DNA from: an uncultured Eubacterium sp.
GTDB taxonomy: Bacteria > Bacillota > Clostridia > Lachnospirales > Lachnospiraceae
DNA: 58,432 nt
Direction of reading: 5' to 3'
Assembly: GCA_910589665.1 (NCBI GenBank)
Contig: CAJUTR010000018.1
Location: forward strand, 1 to 58,432
A program made the position numbers and the translations under genes. Below, one piece after another: positions 17,622 through 26,520 of this stretch; position 1 is the stretch's first letter, and each line of letters starts with the position of its first letter. Under the pieces are notes generated by a model. It was not told the origin of the DNA and made no database searches. It saw only the letters and a program-made list of their open reading frames with translations.

Positions 17622-18326
17622 TTACACATCCGAATCGATAAACCGATAGCCAACCGCCCAGACGGTCTCAATGTATTTTGGATTCTGTGTGTCTTTTTCT
17701 ATTTTTTCCCTGATTTTTTTCACATGTACGGTCACGGTGGCAATATCTGCCCCGATTGGGTTTAAATCCCATACCTCCTGTAACAGCTCTTCCTTTGAAA
17801 ATACATGATTTGGATAGCTGGCGAGGAAATATAGCAAGTCAAATTCTTTTGTCGTCAGGAATTTTTCGACATCGTCCACAAAAACGCGTCGTGCCGTCCG
17901 GTCTATCTTGAGTCCGCCGATCGTGATCACTTCATTTTTCGTCTGCGCGCAGTGGCCGACCAGGTTCTGGTATCGCTCTAAGTGCGAACGTACCCTCGCC
18001 ACAAGTTCACCCGGATCAAATGGCTTTGTTAAATAGTCGTTTGCACCAACGCCAAATCCCCTTATCTTATCAACTACTTCTGTTTTCGAAGAGATCATAA
18101 TAATGGGGATCTCTGATACTTCGCGGATCCGCTTGCAGATTTCGACCCCGTCAAGTCCGGGGAGCATCAGGTCCAAGATGATCAACTGATAATTACCACT
18201 TAAAGCCTGCTGTAACCCGCTATTTCCGTTTGACTCAACGTTTACCTCATATCCGATCAATTCAAGATAGTTTTTTTCAAGTTCGGCAGTTGTTAGTTCG
18301 TCTTCTATTATCAAAATTTTATCCAT
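17622..18326 (-). CDS. Orphan OmpR/PhoB-family response regulator
   Basis: A 234-residue two-domain regulator. The receiver has the acidic pair in IIEDE, phospho-acceptor Asp52 (ILDLMLPG), the switch Ser (IIMISSK) and Lys in LTKPFDP. The C-terminal winged helix (residues about 130-230) contains EFDLLYFLASYPNHVFSKEEL and VHVKKIREKIE. No histidine kinase is adjacent; the next genes are the YtvI-like gene downstream and divergent DAHP synthase. A direct repeat with 11-base phasing, the usual footprint of this family, lies upstream at 18360-18379, so autoregulation is likely (inference). Confidence 0.92.
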   Translation of the reverse strand: MDKILIIEDELTTAELEKNYLELIGYEVNVESNGNSGLQQALSGNYQLIILDLMLPGLDGVEICKRIREVSEIPIIMISSKTEVVDKIRGFGVGANDYLTKPFDPGELVARVRSHLERYQNLVGHCAQTKNEVITIGGLKIDRTARRVFVDDVEKFLTTKEFDLLYFLASYPNHVFSKEELLQEVWDLNPIGADIATVTVHVKKIREKIEKDTQNPKYIETVWAVGYRFIDSDV

Positions 18327-18359
18327 ACGTGTTCTCCTTAGTTGTGCAATTATCAGCGT

Positions 18360-18379
18360 TCGTCTACAGGTCGTCTACA
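18360..18379. promoter_or_regulatory. Candidate response-regulator box: 11-bp-phased direct repeat
   Basis: TCGTCTACA occurs twice, at 18360-18368 and 18371-18379, with identical bases and a centre-to-centre distance of 11. On the minus strand the first copy overlaps a plausible -35 (TAGACG) placed 17 bases from GATAAT in front of the regulator gene. OmpR/PhoB-type dimers bind such head-to-tail repeats. Confidence 0.6.
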
Positions 18380-18469
18380 TTTGGTACAATTAACATGTGT
18401 ATATGTGCCGGTAAGTATATCATACCTCAATTTCTACTAAAAATGCAACCACTCTTTTTCATTTTTTTC

Positions 18470-18498
18470 TTGACACCTTTGTATTTCAGTGCTAGATT
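18470..18498 (+). promoter_or_regulatory. Promoter of DAHP synthase gene
   Basis: TTGACA (18470-18475), a 17-base spacer and TAGATT (18493-18498). It is followed 14 bases later by AAGGAG and the start codon. The untranslated leader is very short, so no attenuator or T-box fits. Confidence 0.75.
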
Positions 18499-18530
18499 TA
18501 GATACAAATGTGAAGGAGTGAGTTTAAAAT

Positions 18531-19553
18531 ATGAAGATATTAAGAAATTTACCGACCCCTGAAGAGGTAAAACAAGAATTTCCAATTTCAGAAAAGGCGA
18601 AGGAAATAAAAAAGAAAAAGGATCAGATCTTAAAAGATATCATTACTGGAAAAAGTGACCTATTTGCGTTGATCATCGGTCCCTGTTCGGCGGATAACGA
18701 AGAGGCTCTGATCGACTATACTTCGCGCCTTGCGGACATTCAGGAGAAAGTTTCTGATAAGATTTTTATCGTGCCCCGCGTCTATACAAATAAGCCTCGG
18801 ACAACGGGTAAGGGATATAAAGGAATGGCAAGCCAGCCTAACCCGGAACAGAAAGAAAATATGCTCGAAGGGCTGCATTTGATTCGTAAGACTCATGTGG
18901 CAGTCGTGGAGCAGACGGGTATGGTATGCGCGGATGAGATGTTATATCCGGAAAATTACGCCTACTTGTCGGACGTTCTTTCCTATGTGGCGATCGGTGC
19001 CCGTTCTGTGGAAAATCAGCAACATCGTTTGACGGCAAGCGGGATCGATGTTCCGTGTGGGATGAAGAACCCGACGAGCGGATATCTGACGGTCATGTTA
19101 AATTCGATCGAAGCCGCACAGAGCCGTCATCATTTTATTTACAGGCAGCAGGAGGTGGAGACGGAGGGAAATCCTTATGCGCACGCGATTTTACGAGGCA
19201 GTGTGAATAAGCATGGAAACAGTCTTCCCAATTATCATTATGAAGAACTGCTTCTCCTCCATGAGATCTACAGTGAGCGTAATCTTGAAAATATGGCGGT
19301 GATCATAGATACGAACCACAACAATTCCGATAAGCGTTTTAATGAACAGATCCGCATCTCCAAAGAGGTGATGGAGAGCCGCCGCTTTTCCAACGATATC
19401 GAGTCGATGGTGAAGGGACTTATGATTGAAAGTTATATTGAGGATGGCGCGCAGGCGATTGGCGAGCACATATACGGGAAGTCAATTACGGATCCGTGCC
19501 TCGGCTGGGAGAAAACGGAGAAACTCATTTACCGCATAGCTGACCTGCTTTGA
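18531..19553 (+). CDS. aroF: 3-deoxy-7-phosphoheptulonate (DAHP) synthase, AroF/G/H type
   Basis: First enzyme of the shikimate pathway: phosphoenolpyruvate plus erythrose-4-phosphate give DAHP. The 340-residue length and motifs IIGPCSADN (metal Cys), PRVYTNKPRTTGKGYKG, IGARSVENQQHR, CGMKNPTSG, LRGSVNKHG, IDTNHNNS and IEDGAQAIGEHIYGKSITDPCLGW are those of the class I-alpha (AroF/G/H) enzymes. These are usually feedback-inhibited by an aromatic amino acid; which one cannot be told here. It stands alone on its own promoter, divergent from the orphan response regulator, with a GH43 gene 18 bases after it. Confidence 0.95.
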   Translation: MKILRNLPTPEEVKQEFPISEKAKEIKKKKDQILKDIITGKSDLFALIIGPCSADNEEALIDYTSRLADIQEKVSDKIFIVPRVYTNKPRTTGKGYKGMASQPNPEQKENMLEGLHLIRKTHVAVVEQTGMVCADEMLYPENYAYLSDVLSYVAIGARSVENQQHRLTASGIDVPCGMKNPTSGYLTVMLNSIEAAQSRHHFIYRQQEVETEGNPYAHAILRGSVNKHGNSLPNYHYEELLLLHEIYSERNLENMAVIIDTNHNNSDKRFNEQIRISKEVMESRRFSNDIESMVKGLMIESYIEDGAQAIGEHIYGKSITDPCLGWEKTEKLIYRIADLL

Positions 19554-19571
19554 TGGTGAAAGGAGGAGGGA

Positions 19572-21101
19572 ATGAGCCATAGGATTTTAAACTGCGATTA
19601 TCCGGACCCAGATGTGATCCGGGTCGGAGATGTTTATTATATGCTTAGCACAACGATGCACTTTTTCCCCGGCGGGGCGATTCTCCGATCTTATGATCTT
19701 GTTCACTGGGAACTGGTGAATTATCTGTATGATGTGCTGGAGAACACGGCGGGCGCGCGTCTTCAGGACGGACAAAGTATTTATGGGAAGGGGATGTGGG
19801 CGCCTTCTCTTCGTTATTTTGACGGGACGTTTTATGTCTGTTTCGTGGCGAATGATACGCATAAGACGTATCTATTTTATACAGAACAGATCGAGGGGAC
19901 ATGGGAACGGAAGGAAATCGAGGGATTCTATCATGACGCCTCCCTGCTGTTTGATGAGGGGAGGGTGTTCATCGTTTACGGAAATACGGAAATATATATA
20001 ACCGAACTGACGAAGGATCTGACACGGCCGCTGGAGGGCGGCCTTCACCGGTTGTTAGTGAAAGATACCGGAAATGTTCGCCTTGGTTATGAGGGCTCCC
20101 ACATTTATAAGATTGATGGAACATATTACCTCTTTCTGATCCACTGGGGAAAGGAAGAGGGTGCGCGCCGCGCTGAGGCCTGTTTTGTCTCGGATTCACT
20201 GAGCGGTGAATTCGAAGGCCGCGATGTGTTGAACGACGATATGGGGTATCACGGCCAGGGTATTGCACAGGGCGGCATTGTCGATACACCAGAGGGAGAA
20301 TGGTTTGCCATCCTGTTTCAGGATAGCGGCGCTGTCGGGAGGATCCCCGTGTTGATTCCGGTTCATTTTGAGCACCGTTTTCCGGTGTTTGCGGCAGCGG
20401 AGGCGATACCTGCGCATGCGCGTTTATCGGAACGGTGTTCGTCTGGGAAGGATCATTCGTATGAACCATTGTTTACAAGTGATCTTATGGGTGAGGATGG
20501 TCATTTGAAACGCCAGTGGCAGTGGAATCATCTGCCGGATGCTGCGCTTTTTTCTCTTGATAAGGAAAGATATACGATCAGAACAGACCGGCTGTCGGTG
20601 AACGTTACGCAGGCGGTAAATACGCTCACGCAAAGGCTGATGTTTCCATCCGCTGAAGTTCAGGTCAGGGTAGATGGGGCGGGAATGAAGAACGGGGATG
20701 TTGCCGGGCTGGCAGCTTTACAGGGATGTTATGCGTATGCGGGTTTAATAAGGCAGAACGATATGTATTATCTGGTCCAAGTGGAGCGGAATCCTAATGA
20801 AATATCACAGAACATGGGAGATCAGGATACTCTTCCTGGGAAGGAAACCGTTCGCATCCCGCTTAGCTCTTCGGTGGTTAGGTTGCGGATGTGTGCGGAA
20901 TTTTCAGATATGAAAGATGAAGTGTCATTTTTTTATGAGTCGGAGGGAACATGGATTCCGTTGGGGGGATCCCATAAATTGTATTTTAGGCTGGATCAAT
21001 TTGTCGGATGCCGTGCGGGGCTGTTTCTGTACAGTACGGTAGAGTCTGGCGGGGAGTGTGTGTTTTCTGAATTTGATTATCAAACGGTTCACGTAAAATG
21101 A
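19572..21101 (+). CDS. Glycoside hydrolase family 43 protein (beta-xylosidase/arabinofuranosidase type)
   Basis: A 509-residue intracellular-type enzyme with no signal peptide. The N-terminal five-bladed propeller shows the GH43 triad: base Asp12 in DYPDPD, pKa-modulating Asp122 in YHDASLLFD, and acid Glu174 in YEGSHIYK. Residues about 310-509 form a C-terminal beta-sandwich like those of two-domain GH43 xylosidases (DUF1349/GH43_C2-like). It probably cleaves short xylo- or arabino-oligosaccharides after uptake; exact specificity is open. AAAGGAGGAGGG directly precedes the ATG. It may be co-transcribed with DAHP synthase. Confidence 0.9.
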   Translation: MSHRILNCDYPDPDVIRVGDVYYMLSTTMHFFPGGAILRSYDLVHWELVNYLYDVLENTAGARLQDGQSIYGKGMWAPSLRYFDGTFYVCFVANDTHKTYLFYTEQIEGTWERKEIEGFYHDASLLFDEGRVFIVYGNTEIYITELTKDLTRPLEGGLHRLLVKDTGNVRLGYEGSHIYKIDGTYYLFLIHWGKEEGARRAEACFVSDSLSGEFEGRDVLNDDMGYHGQGIAQGGIVDTPEGEWFAILFQDSGAVGRIPVLIPVHFEHRFPVFAAAEAIPAHARLSERCSSGKDHSYEPLFTSDLMGEDGHLKRQWQWNHLPDAALFSLDKERYTIRTDRLSVNVTQAVNTLTQRLMFPSAEVQVRVDGAGMKNGDVAGLAALQGCYAYAGLIRQNDMYYLVQVERNPNEISQNMGDQDTLPGKETVRIPLSSSVVRLRMCAEFSDMKDEVSFFYESEGTWIPLGGSHKLYFRLDQFVGCRAGLFLYSTVESGGECVFSEFDYQTVHVK

Positions 21102-21121
21102 TGGCGGTGAATTAAAAAATC

Positions 21122-21151
21122 TTGACAAAAGGCGCATGGATGTTGTATTCT
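21122..21151 (+). promoter_or_regulatory. Promoter of metK
   Basis: TTGACA (21122-21127), an 18-base spacer, then TATTCT (21146-21151). This predicts a leader of about 95 bases before metK. Confidence 0.7.
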
Positions 21152-21209
21152 TAATGATGGTAGAGATGCCAAAGGATTTATTTATCTGATTGACATTTCG
21201 ACCGAAGAC

Positions 21210-21241
21210 AGACTGAAACAATTAGACTGAATATAGACTGA
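21210..21241 (+). repeat. Triple AGACTGA repeat in metK leader
   Basis: AGACTGA occurs at 21210-21216, 21224-21230 and 21235-21241, the last one running into the Shine-Dalgarno sequence. Spacings are 14 and 11. No known SAM-riboswitch core is visible around it. Confidence 0.5.
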
Positions 21242-21254
21242 GGAGGAAATGAGG

Positions 21255-22433
21255 ATGAGTAAAATACTGTTTACCTCAGAATCCGTTACAGAAGGTCATC
21301 CGGATAAAATTTGTGACCGGATTTCGGATTCCATACTGGATGCTTTGCTGGAACAGGACCCGATGAGCCGCGTTGCTTGTGAAACAGCTATTACAACTGG
21401 TCTTGTTCTCGTTATGGGTGAGATTACTACTTCTGCTACGGTGGATTATCAAAAGATTGTCCGTGACACGATCAAAGAAATCGGATATGATGATTCGGAA
21501 AAAGGTTTCGATTGTTCGACGTGTGGTGTTATGATTGCTATTGATAAGCAGTCGGCGGATATTGCGCTTGGCGTTGATAAGGCGTTAGAGGCAAAGCTCA
21601 CGGATTCGGAGATTGGAGCGATTGGAGCCGGAGACCAGGGTCTGATGTTCGGTTATGCTACAAATGAAACAGAAGATTTTATGCCGTATCCGATTTATCT
21701 GGCACACAAACTGACCCGTCAGCTCAGTAAGGTGAGGAAAGAAGGAACGCTGTCGTATCTTCGTCCCGATGGGAAATCTCAGGTGACGGTCGAGTACGAC
21801 AAGGACGGAAAACCCCTTCGTTTGGATGCGGTTGTCGTTTCCAGCCAGCACAGCGAGGATGTGACATGGGAGCAGATCAAGGCAGACATTAAAAAGTATG
21901 TGATCGATCCTATCCTTCCAAAAGAGCTTTTAGATGATGAGACAAAGATTTACATAAATCCTACCGGACGTTTTGTGATCGGTGGTCCAGCTGGAGATAG
22001 TGGAGTAACCGGCCGGAAGATCATTGTAGATACATATGGCGGATGGGCTCGTCATGGCGGCGGTGCATTTTCAGGGAAAGATTCGACGAAGGTGGATCGT
22101 TCCGCATCTTATGCAGCGCGCTATGTGGCAAAAAACCTCGTGGCAGCAGGTCTTTGCGAGAAGGCAGAGATCCAGCTTTCTTACGCGATCGGCGTCGCAT
22201 CTCCGACGTCGGTTCGGATCGATACATTTGGAACAGGCAAACTTCCCGATGAAAAGCTTGCGGATATTATTTTAGAGAATTTTGACCTGAGGCCAGCAGG
22301 TATCATTCAGAAATTGAACCTGCGCAGACCAATTTACAAAGAAACTGCTTCTTATGGGCATTTCGGAAGGAATGATCTTGATCTGCCGTGGGAGAAGACG
22401 GATAAAGTGGAGGATTTGAAAAAGTATTTGTAG
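21255..22433 (+). CDS. metK: S-adenosylmethionine synthetase MetK
   Basis: It makes S-adenosylmethionine from methionine and ATP. The sequence carries all family marks: FTSESVTEGHPDKICDRISD at the N terminus, GAGDQGLMFGYA in the middle, the phosphate loop GGAFSGKDSTKVDRSA, and YAIGVASPTSV. At 392 residues it has normal length. I start at the second of two in-frame ATGs (21249 and 21255) because AGGAGG is about 8 bases from it and only 3 from the first. It is monocistronic; the next downstream feature is the tRNA-Arg promoter. Confidence 0.97.
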   Translation: MSKILFTSESVTEGHPDKICDRISDSILDALLEQDPMSRVACETAITTGLVLVMGEITTSATVDYQKIVRDTIKEIGYDDSEKGFDCSTCGVMIAIDKQSADIALGVDKALEAKLTDSEIGAIGAGDQGLMFGYATNETEDFMPYPIYLAHKLTRQLSKVRKEGTLSYLRPDGKSQVTVEYDKDGKPLRLDAVVVSSQHSEDVTWEQIKADIKKYVIDPILPKELLDDETKIYINPTGRFVIGGPAGDSGVTGRKIIVDTYGGWARHGGGAFSGKDSTKVDRSASYAARYVAKNLVAAGLCEKAEIQLSYAIGVASPTSVRIDTFGTGKLPDEKLADIILENFDLRPAGIIQKLNLRRPIYKETASYGHFGRNDLDLPWEKTDKVEDLKKYL

Positions 22434-22440
22434 ATTTTTA

Positions 22441-22469
22441 TTGACTTCGCAGTGGATTTTGATTAGAAT
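22441..22469 (+). promoter_or_regulatory. Promoter of tRNA-Arg(CCT)
   Basis: TTGACT (22441-22446), 17 bases, TAGAAT (22464-22469). The leader of about 75 bases to the mature tRNA includes a GGCGG...CCGCC hairpin around 22522-22541. Confidence 0.7.
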
Positions 22470-22552
22470 AGAAGGGTAGCGGCAGTGGTACATGGGTTTT
22501 ATGGCTTGTGTGCGGCATGTCTGGCGGCGGATGATCCCGCCGGCCCTTATCT

Positions 22553-22624
22553 GCTCTCATAGTTAAATGGATATAACAAGCCCCTCCTAAGGGCTAGTTG
22601 CAGGTTCGATTCCTGCTGGGAGTA
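22553..22624 (+). tRNA. tRNA-Arg (anticodon CCT)
   Basis: A full cloverleaf is readable. The acceptor strands GCTCTCA and TGGGAGT pair (with G-T wobbles) and discriminator A follows. The anticodon stem AGCCC/GGGCT encloses loop CTCCTAA with anticodon CCT at 22586-22588, and the T arm is GCAGG-TTCGATT-CCTGC. CCA is not encoded. The DNA just downstream is full of broken genes, so this tRNA may have served as an integration site. Confidence 0.95.
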
Positions 22625-22719
22625 CTCGCGAAGATGTGGAGGCGTGCAAGAAAGTATGCGGTCAGATTGGCGAAGCTAAGCTAACCACACGACGAAATAT
22701 CACGAAAATGAAGCAACGC

Positions 22720-22780
22720 AAAAAATGAAATATGTGACAACTGGGAGCTTGCTCACAAGTTGTCACATATTTCATTTTTT
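22720..22780 (+). terminator. Strong bidirectional terminator with a perfect 23-bp stem
   Basis: Bases 22720-22742 and 22758-22780 are exact reverse complements, with a 15-base loop and a T6 tail on either strand. It would end transcription from the tRNA-Arg promoter. The stem is longer than usual for a terminator, so a small mobile palindrome is an alternative. Confidence 0.8.
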
Positions 22781-22800
22781 ATCTGTACAGGGGGAGAGAA

Positions 22801-23391
22801 ATGCTAGATGGACATATTCATATTGAACGTGGAGCGTACACACTTGATTGGATAGATCAATTTGTAAGTAAAGCAGTCGAAATGGAGATTGATGAAATAT
22901 GCTATTTCAAAGAGTTTGAAAGATTCATTTCTGGACTTACAAAGGGTAAAGGCTTTGATTTTCTATTGGGGAGCATTCACTTTGTGGATGATTTTGCTTT
23001 CGATCATAAAGCCGAGCATTGGACGGGGCTTGATGTTGATAAAATATTTGGTAGATATTTTGAGGATTCGATTTCATTGGCAAAAAGCAGGATATTTGAC
23101 GGCATCGGTCATCCAGATGCAATAAGGTTATTTGGCCATGGACCATCATGTTCACTATCAGGTTATTATGAGAGTTTAGCTTAGGAACTCTCAAAAAGTA
23201 ATATGTATGCGGATCAAAATAGTGGAGCCGCTAGAAGATGTCCTGAAACGGCTTCACTCGGTATGGATGAAGAACTGCTTAGAATATTGAAAAAGAATCA
23301 TGTGAAGATCATTCCTTCATCTGACGCACATTGCCCTGAAGATGTTGGATATAAAATTAAGGAACTAAACAACCTTATAGAGTGTTCTTAA
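22801..23391 (+). pseudogene. PHP-domain histidinol-phosphatase relic (HisJ type)
   Basis: The reading frame begins with the PHP metal motif DGHIHIE and continues through the family's LLGSIHFVDDFAFD and GIGHPDAIRLFG. It is broken by an in-frame TAG at 23182-23184. After the stop the same frame goes on to ETASLGMDEELL and IIPSSDAHCPEDVG, the C-terminal metal-site region. Between ICYFKEFERFISG and the middle block, some 60 residues expected in this family are missing, so there is also an internal deletion. The two open stretches (127 and 62 codons) are remnants, not separate genes. GGGGGAG lies before the ATG. Confidence 0.8.
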
Positions 23392-23649
23392 GTAAAAGAT
23401 ATTTATCAGCGAAAAGCGAATGCGCTGTTTCATCTGAGGAAGTGGATAAATTCATTTATGTATATGGTAAAATGGAATACACATATTAAGGCATGGGAAA
23501 GGGCAGAATAGCTAAATCAAATATAACAAGGCACCCGAGGTTCTTATCATCGCTGTCTTAGCTTTTTTTCTATCCACCTTTGCAAGTGGTTTTGTGGCAA
23601 ACACGGTTGGTAACTAACTCTTGGACTATAGCATTTGGGACAGCCCCTC

Positions 23650-23955
23650 TTCGACGGGCAGGATATTGAAAAGATTGGCCTTGCGGAGCACAGAAAAAAG
23701 ATGTTGCCATCATTTTCCAAAGTTACAACCTGATTGATTATCTGATGCCTCAGGAAAATGTGGCTCTGACATCAAAACTGCCGCCGTTGCCGATTTTGCA
23801 TCGTGCTAGGATTACGGAAGAAGAAAGCAAGCGTAACGCACTCGAATGAGGTTGCAAAACAGGCTGATGTGATTATGAAACTGCGAAAGGGTGAGCTGCA
23901 AATTACGGATTCTCCCGATACAGATACAAGAAGGGGAAGGGGCACAAAAGCTTAA
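23650..23955 (+). pseudogene. ABC-transporter ATPase relic (MacB/LolD type)
   Basis: Translation gives GQDIEKIGLAEHRKK, then after a frameshift in the A run near 23694 DVAIIFQSYNLIDYLMPQENVAL, which is the Q-loop region of MacB/LolD-type ATPases. A late fragment (EVAKQADVIMKLRKGEL) matches the usual C terminus. Walker A, the signature motif and Walker B are deleted. Upstream, 23531-23617 encodes an isolated 28-residue hydrophobic stretch (APEVLIIAVLAFFLST) that could be left over from a permease or sensor. The remainder of 23392-24061 contains no gene that I can recognise. Confidence 0.65.
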
Positions 23956-24061
23956 TGAAGCATTTTTTTATGTTAAATAAACTCTCTTTTTCGTGCAATA
24001 ATTAAGAGGAAAAAAACGGAATCATAGTATATACTGAAAACTGTCAGGAGGATTTTTTGTT

Positions 24062-24801
24062 ATGGAATGGATGGAAAGATTAAATGAAACAATATGTTAT
24101 ATCGAGGAACATTTAACAAAGGAAATCGATTATGAACGGCTTGGGCAAATCGCTTGCTGTTCTTCCTATCATTTTCAGAGAATGTTCACTTATATGGCGG
24201 GGATTCCCCTATCTGAATATATCCGCAGGAGAAAAATGTCGCTTGCCGCCGTAGATTTACAGGGTAAAAGCATGAAAATCATTGATGTGGCAGGAAAATA
24301 CGGATATAATTCCCCCATCGCATTTAATCGAGCGTTTCAATCTGTTCATGGAATTGCCCCATCTGCTGTAAAAAATGAGGGCGTATCTGTACCGTTGAAT
24401 AAGGATATTGAAAAAAATTTTTACAGTCATACCCACAAAGTGGCAGGAAATATCTACAAATGGAACATTACAGACATTGATTAGTATGATGAACACATCA
24501 CCCAAAGGAGTACTTGGTGTCAGCACTTGTAATGACACAGAACCGTGGAGGTATTATATTGCGGTATCTACTTCACAGGAAAAGAATGACCTTGAAGAAT
24601 ATATTGTGCCGGCGGCTACTTGGGCGATATTTTCTGGAGAGGGTACAAATCAGTCTATCCAAGAATCGGAGCGACGCATCGTAACAGAATGGCTGCCGAT
24701 TTCAGGATATGAGTATGGAAATGCTTGATGTAGAGGTCGATTTAAATCCAGACCCGCAAAATGCACAATATGAAGTATGGATACCTGTAGTGAAAAAGTA
24801 G
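24062..24801 (+). pseudogene. AraC-family regulator relic with GyrI-like effector domain
   Basis: The N-terminal 110 residues are an intact AraC DNA-binding domain with two helix-turn-helix motifs (YERLGQIACCSSYHFQRMF and IIDVAGKYGYNSPIAFNRAF). Then the frame drifts and stops at 24484. A second frame (24408-24728) encodes the end of an effector-binding domain (YIVPAATWAIFSGEG...ERRIVTEWLPISGYEYGNA). A third frame (from 24718) gives the natural ending DLNPDPQNAQYEVWIPVVKK with its stop at 24799-24801. Intact relatives are about 290 residues, so this gene has a deletion in the middle and at least two frameshifts. The first part might still make a DNA-binding fragment. Confidence 0.8.
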
Positions 24802-24870
24802 TACTGGAGTAAGAAAGAAGGTGGGTTAAATTGCAAAATCTAAAATACAAATGGTACACCAGTTGCAAAT

Positions 24871-26520
24871 TTATGTTAGGCCCTCAAGAAACTTTTGGAA
24901 GACGGGAATCTGTTTTACTTTTTTTAATTTAATGTTTCCTAACTTGCACAGATCCTTTAAATAATGAGCAATTATATTGTTACATACTCGAATCTCTTTC
25001 GGTCGTCCAAAGTCAAATATTTTCTCTAAAATGCAATTGATCACCACATTTCCCTCAAGCCCTTCGGGAGTGATCATATCTGCGCCAAGCATAAGGCCGG
25101 AATCTGTTTCTGCCAGCAGAAGAAGGCGGACGGCCCCCGGCCGTTCGTATTTGTCATCATCTACCGGTGAAGGAATGCACTCGACATTAATATCAATGCC
25201 GTAATCCTCTCGAGGTATCCTGCGAAGTTTTTGTGTGAAGTTATTATCATTTGCAAATTCGGGTTCCAAATAGAGAAAGGTCGTAAATGGAAGTGGTTCC
25301 TCGGTTCCTTGCCACTTTTTGGTCTTTTCGTTCCAGGAATAGAGAAACATATTGCCATGTTCAAAATGTACCGTGAGTTCATTTTTGTTATAATACTCAA
25401 TCGCTTGAAGAAGCTGTGTCAGGTAAGTATTCATACGGATAACTTCTGCCTGATCCATATTGTATGGATAATAACCCGTCTTATGAGAGATAAAATATAG
25501 CCATTGATTTTTGCCGCGGAACTTATATCCCAGCGACTTTATTGTCTGGTACTGTTCTTTCGACAGATCATCTCGGTTTCCCCAGTAACAGGTCAGATTA
25601 TTTTGGTTCATGGCAGCATACGTCTGGGTAACATTTAATGATTTCTGATCACACAGCATCAAAAAATCGTTGAACCCTTCCAAATTTTCATAGATGGAAA
25701 TGCCATAGCACTCGCCCCCTTTTCCAAGTATCACAGCAAATGCGATGTGATCTCCTTCCTGAAGCGCGATCAGATCCATCGTCCAAAACTGTTCCCAGGG
25801 TCTTAACTCTTTTAATTTCTGCGCTGTTTCATACAAAAGTCTCCATTCTTCCAGAGATGCTTCCTTTCTCTCGGGCGATTTATCGCCATATGTAATGGTA
25901 TATAACGGTTCTCCTTTCCAAATGCTTTCATAGATATCCTCGCTGGACATTGGTGGACGCTTGGATTCGCTTAAAGCATAATTTGTTAACGTTTTATTGA
26001 TCTGTTTCAGATCGTATTCGTCATATGGTTGTTCATCCACCCATGTTTTTAACTCTTCATACTCTTTATGGCCTGGGTTTTCAAGTATTTCAAGCAAATG
26101 ATGATAACAATGTATACCGCCGCAATCTTCGTAAGGTGTATTTCCCTTATATTTTATAACAACCGGGTAATTGCATTCGTACTCTGGTAAGATATTCTCG
26201 ATCTCCACCCGGTGTTCCCAGTAATCGCCAAAATCATATAGGTAGGTAAACCAGTCTTTGCTGTCCATAAAAGGTTCAATCAGCGTTTCTGCGGCATCCA
26301 GAACTTCCTTATCATACCAGTCCATGTCTTTTGGATCTTCTTCGACTACAATCCCCAAGTGATAAAATTCAAACTGAAATAAATGACCGCCGCACCAACC
26401 CATCACTTCATTGAGGATAAAGCTAAGTTGTGAAAACGTCAGTCTGGCCGGTACAATAAACCGCCTCCATATCGGCGGATGTGTGTTTTTGATCATTATT
26501 TTCAGTTGGTATGCTTTCAA
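24871..26520 (-). CDS. pRiA4b ORF-3-like protein, extended form
   Basis: A 549-residue protein. The first 185 residues are a plasmid pRiA4b ORF-3-like domain (LKIMIKNTHPPIWRRFIVPARLTFSQL, then YLYDFGDYWEHRVEIE and CGGIHCYHHLLEIL), a fold common on mobile elements and in Firmicutes chromosomes with unknown function. The remaining 360 residues are a separate region (GDHIAFAVILGKGGECYGISIYEN...) that I recognise only as a part often fused to this domain. The start is TTG, with AGGAGG 6 bases upstream, and it overlaps the TGA of the broken acetyltransferase gene. It looks intact, unlike everything else between the tRNA-Arg and 27 kb. Confidence 0.8.
   Translation of the reverse strand: MKAYQLKIMIKNTHPPIWRRFIVPARLTFSQLSFILNEVMGWCGGHLFQFEFYHLGIVVEEDPKDMDWYDKEVLDAAETLIEPFMDSKDWFTYLYDFGDYWEHRVEIENILPEYECNYPVVIKYKGNTPYEDCGGIHCYHHLLEILENPGHKEYEELKTWVDEQPYDEYDLKQINKTLTNYALSESKRPPMSSEDIYESIWKGEPLYTITYGDKSPERKEASLEEWRLLYETAQKLKELRPWEQFWTMDLIALQEGDHIAFAVILGKGGECYGISIYENLEGFNDFLMLCDQKSLNVTQTYAAMNQNNLTCYWGNRDDLSKEQYQTIKSLGYKFRGKNQWLYFISHKTGYYPYNMDQAEVIRMNTYLTQLLQAIEYYNKNELTVHFEHGNMFLYSWNEKTKKWQGTEEPLPFTTFLYLEPEFANDNNFTQKLRRIPREDYGIDINVECIPSPVDDDKYERPGAVRLLLLAETDSGLMLGADMITPEGLEGNVVINCILEKIFDFGRPKEIRVCNNIIAHYLKDLCKLGNIKLKKVKQIPVFQKFLEGLT

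Noticed and set aside
21152..21254. SAM riboswitch before metK
   Set aside because: The leader of about 95 bases lacks the conserved S-box core and the necessary helices.
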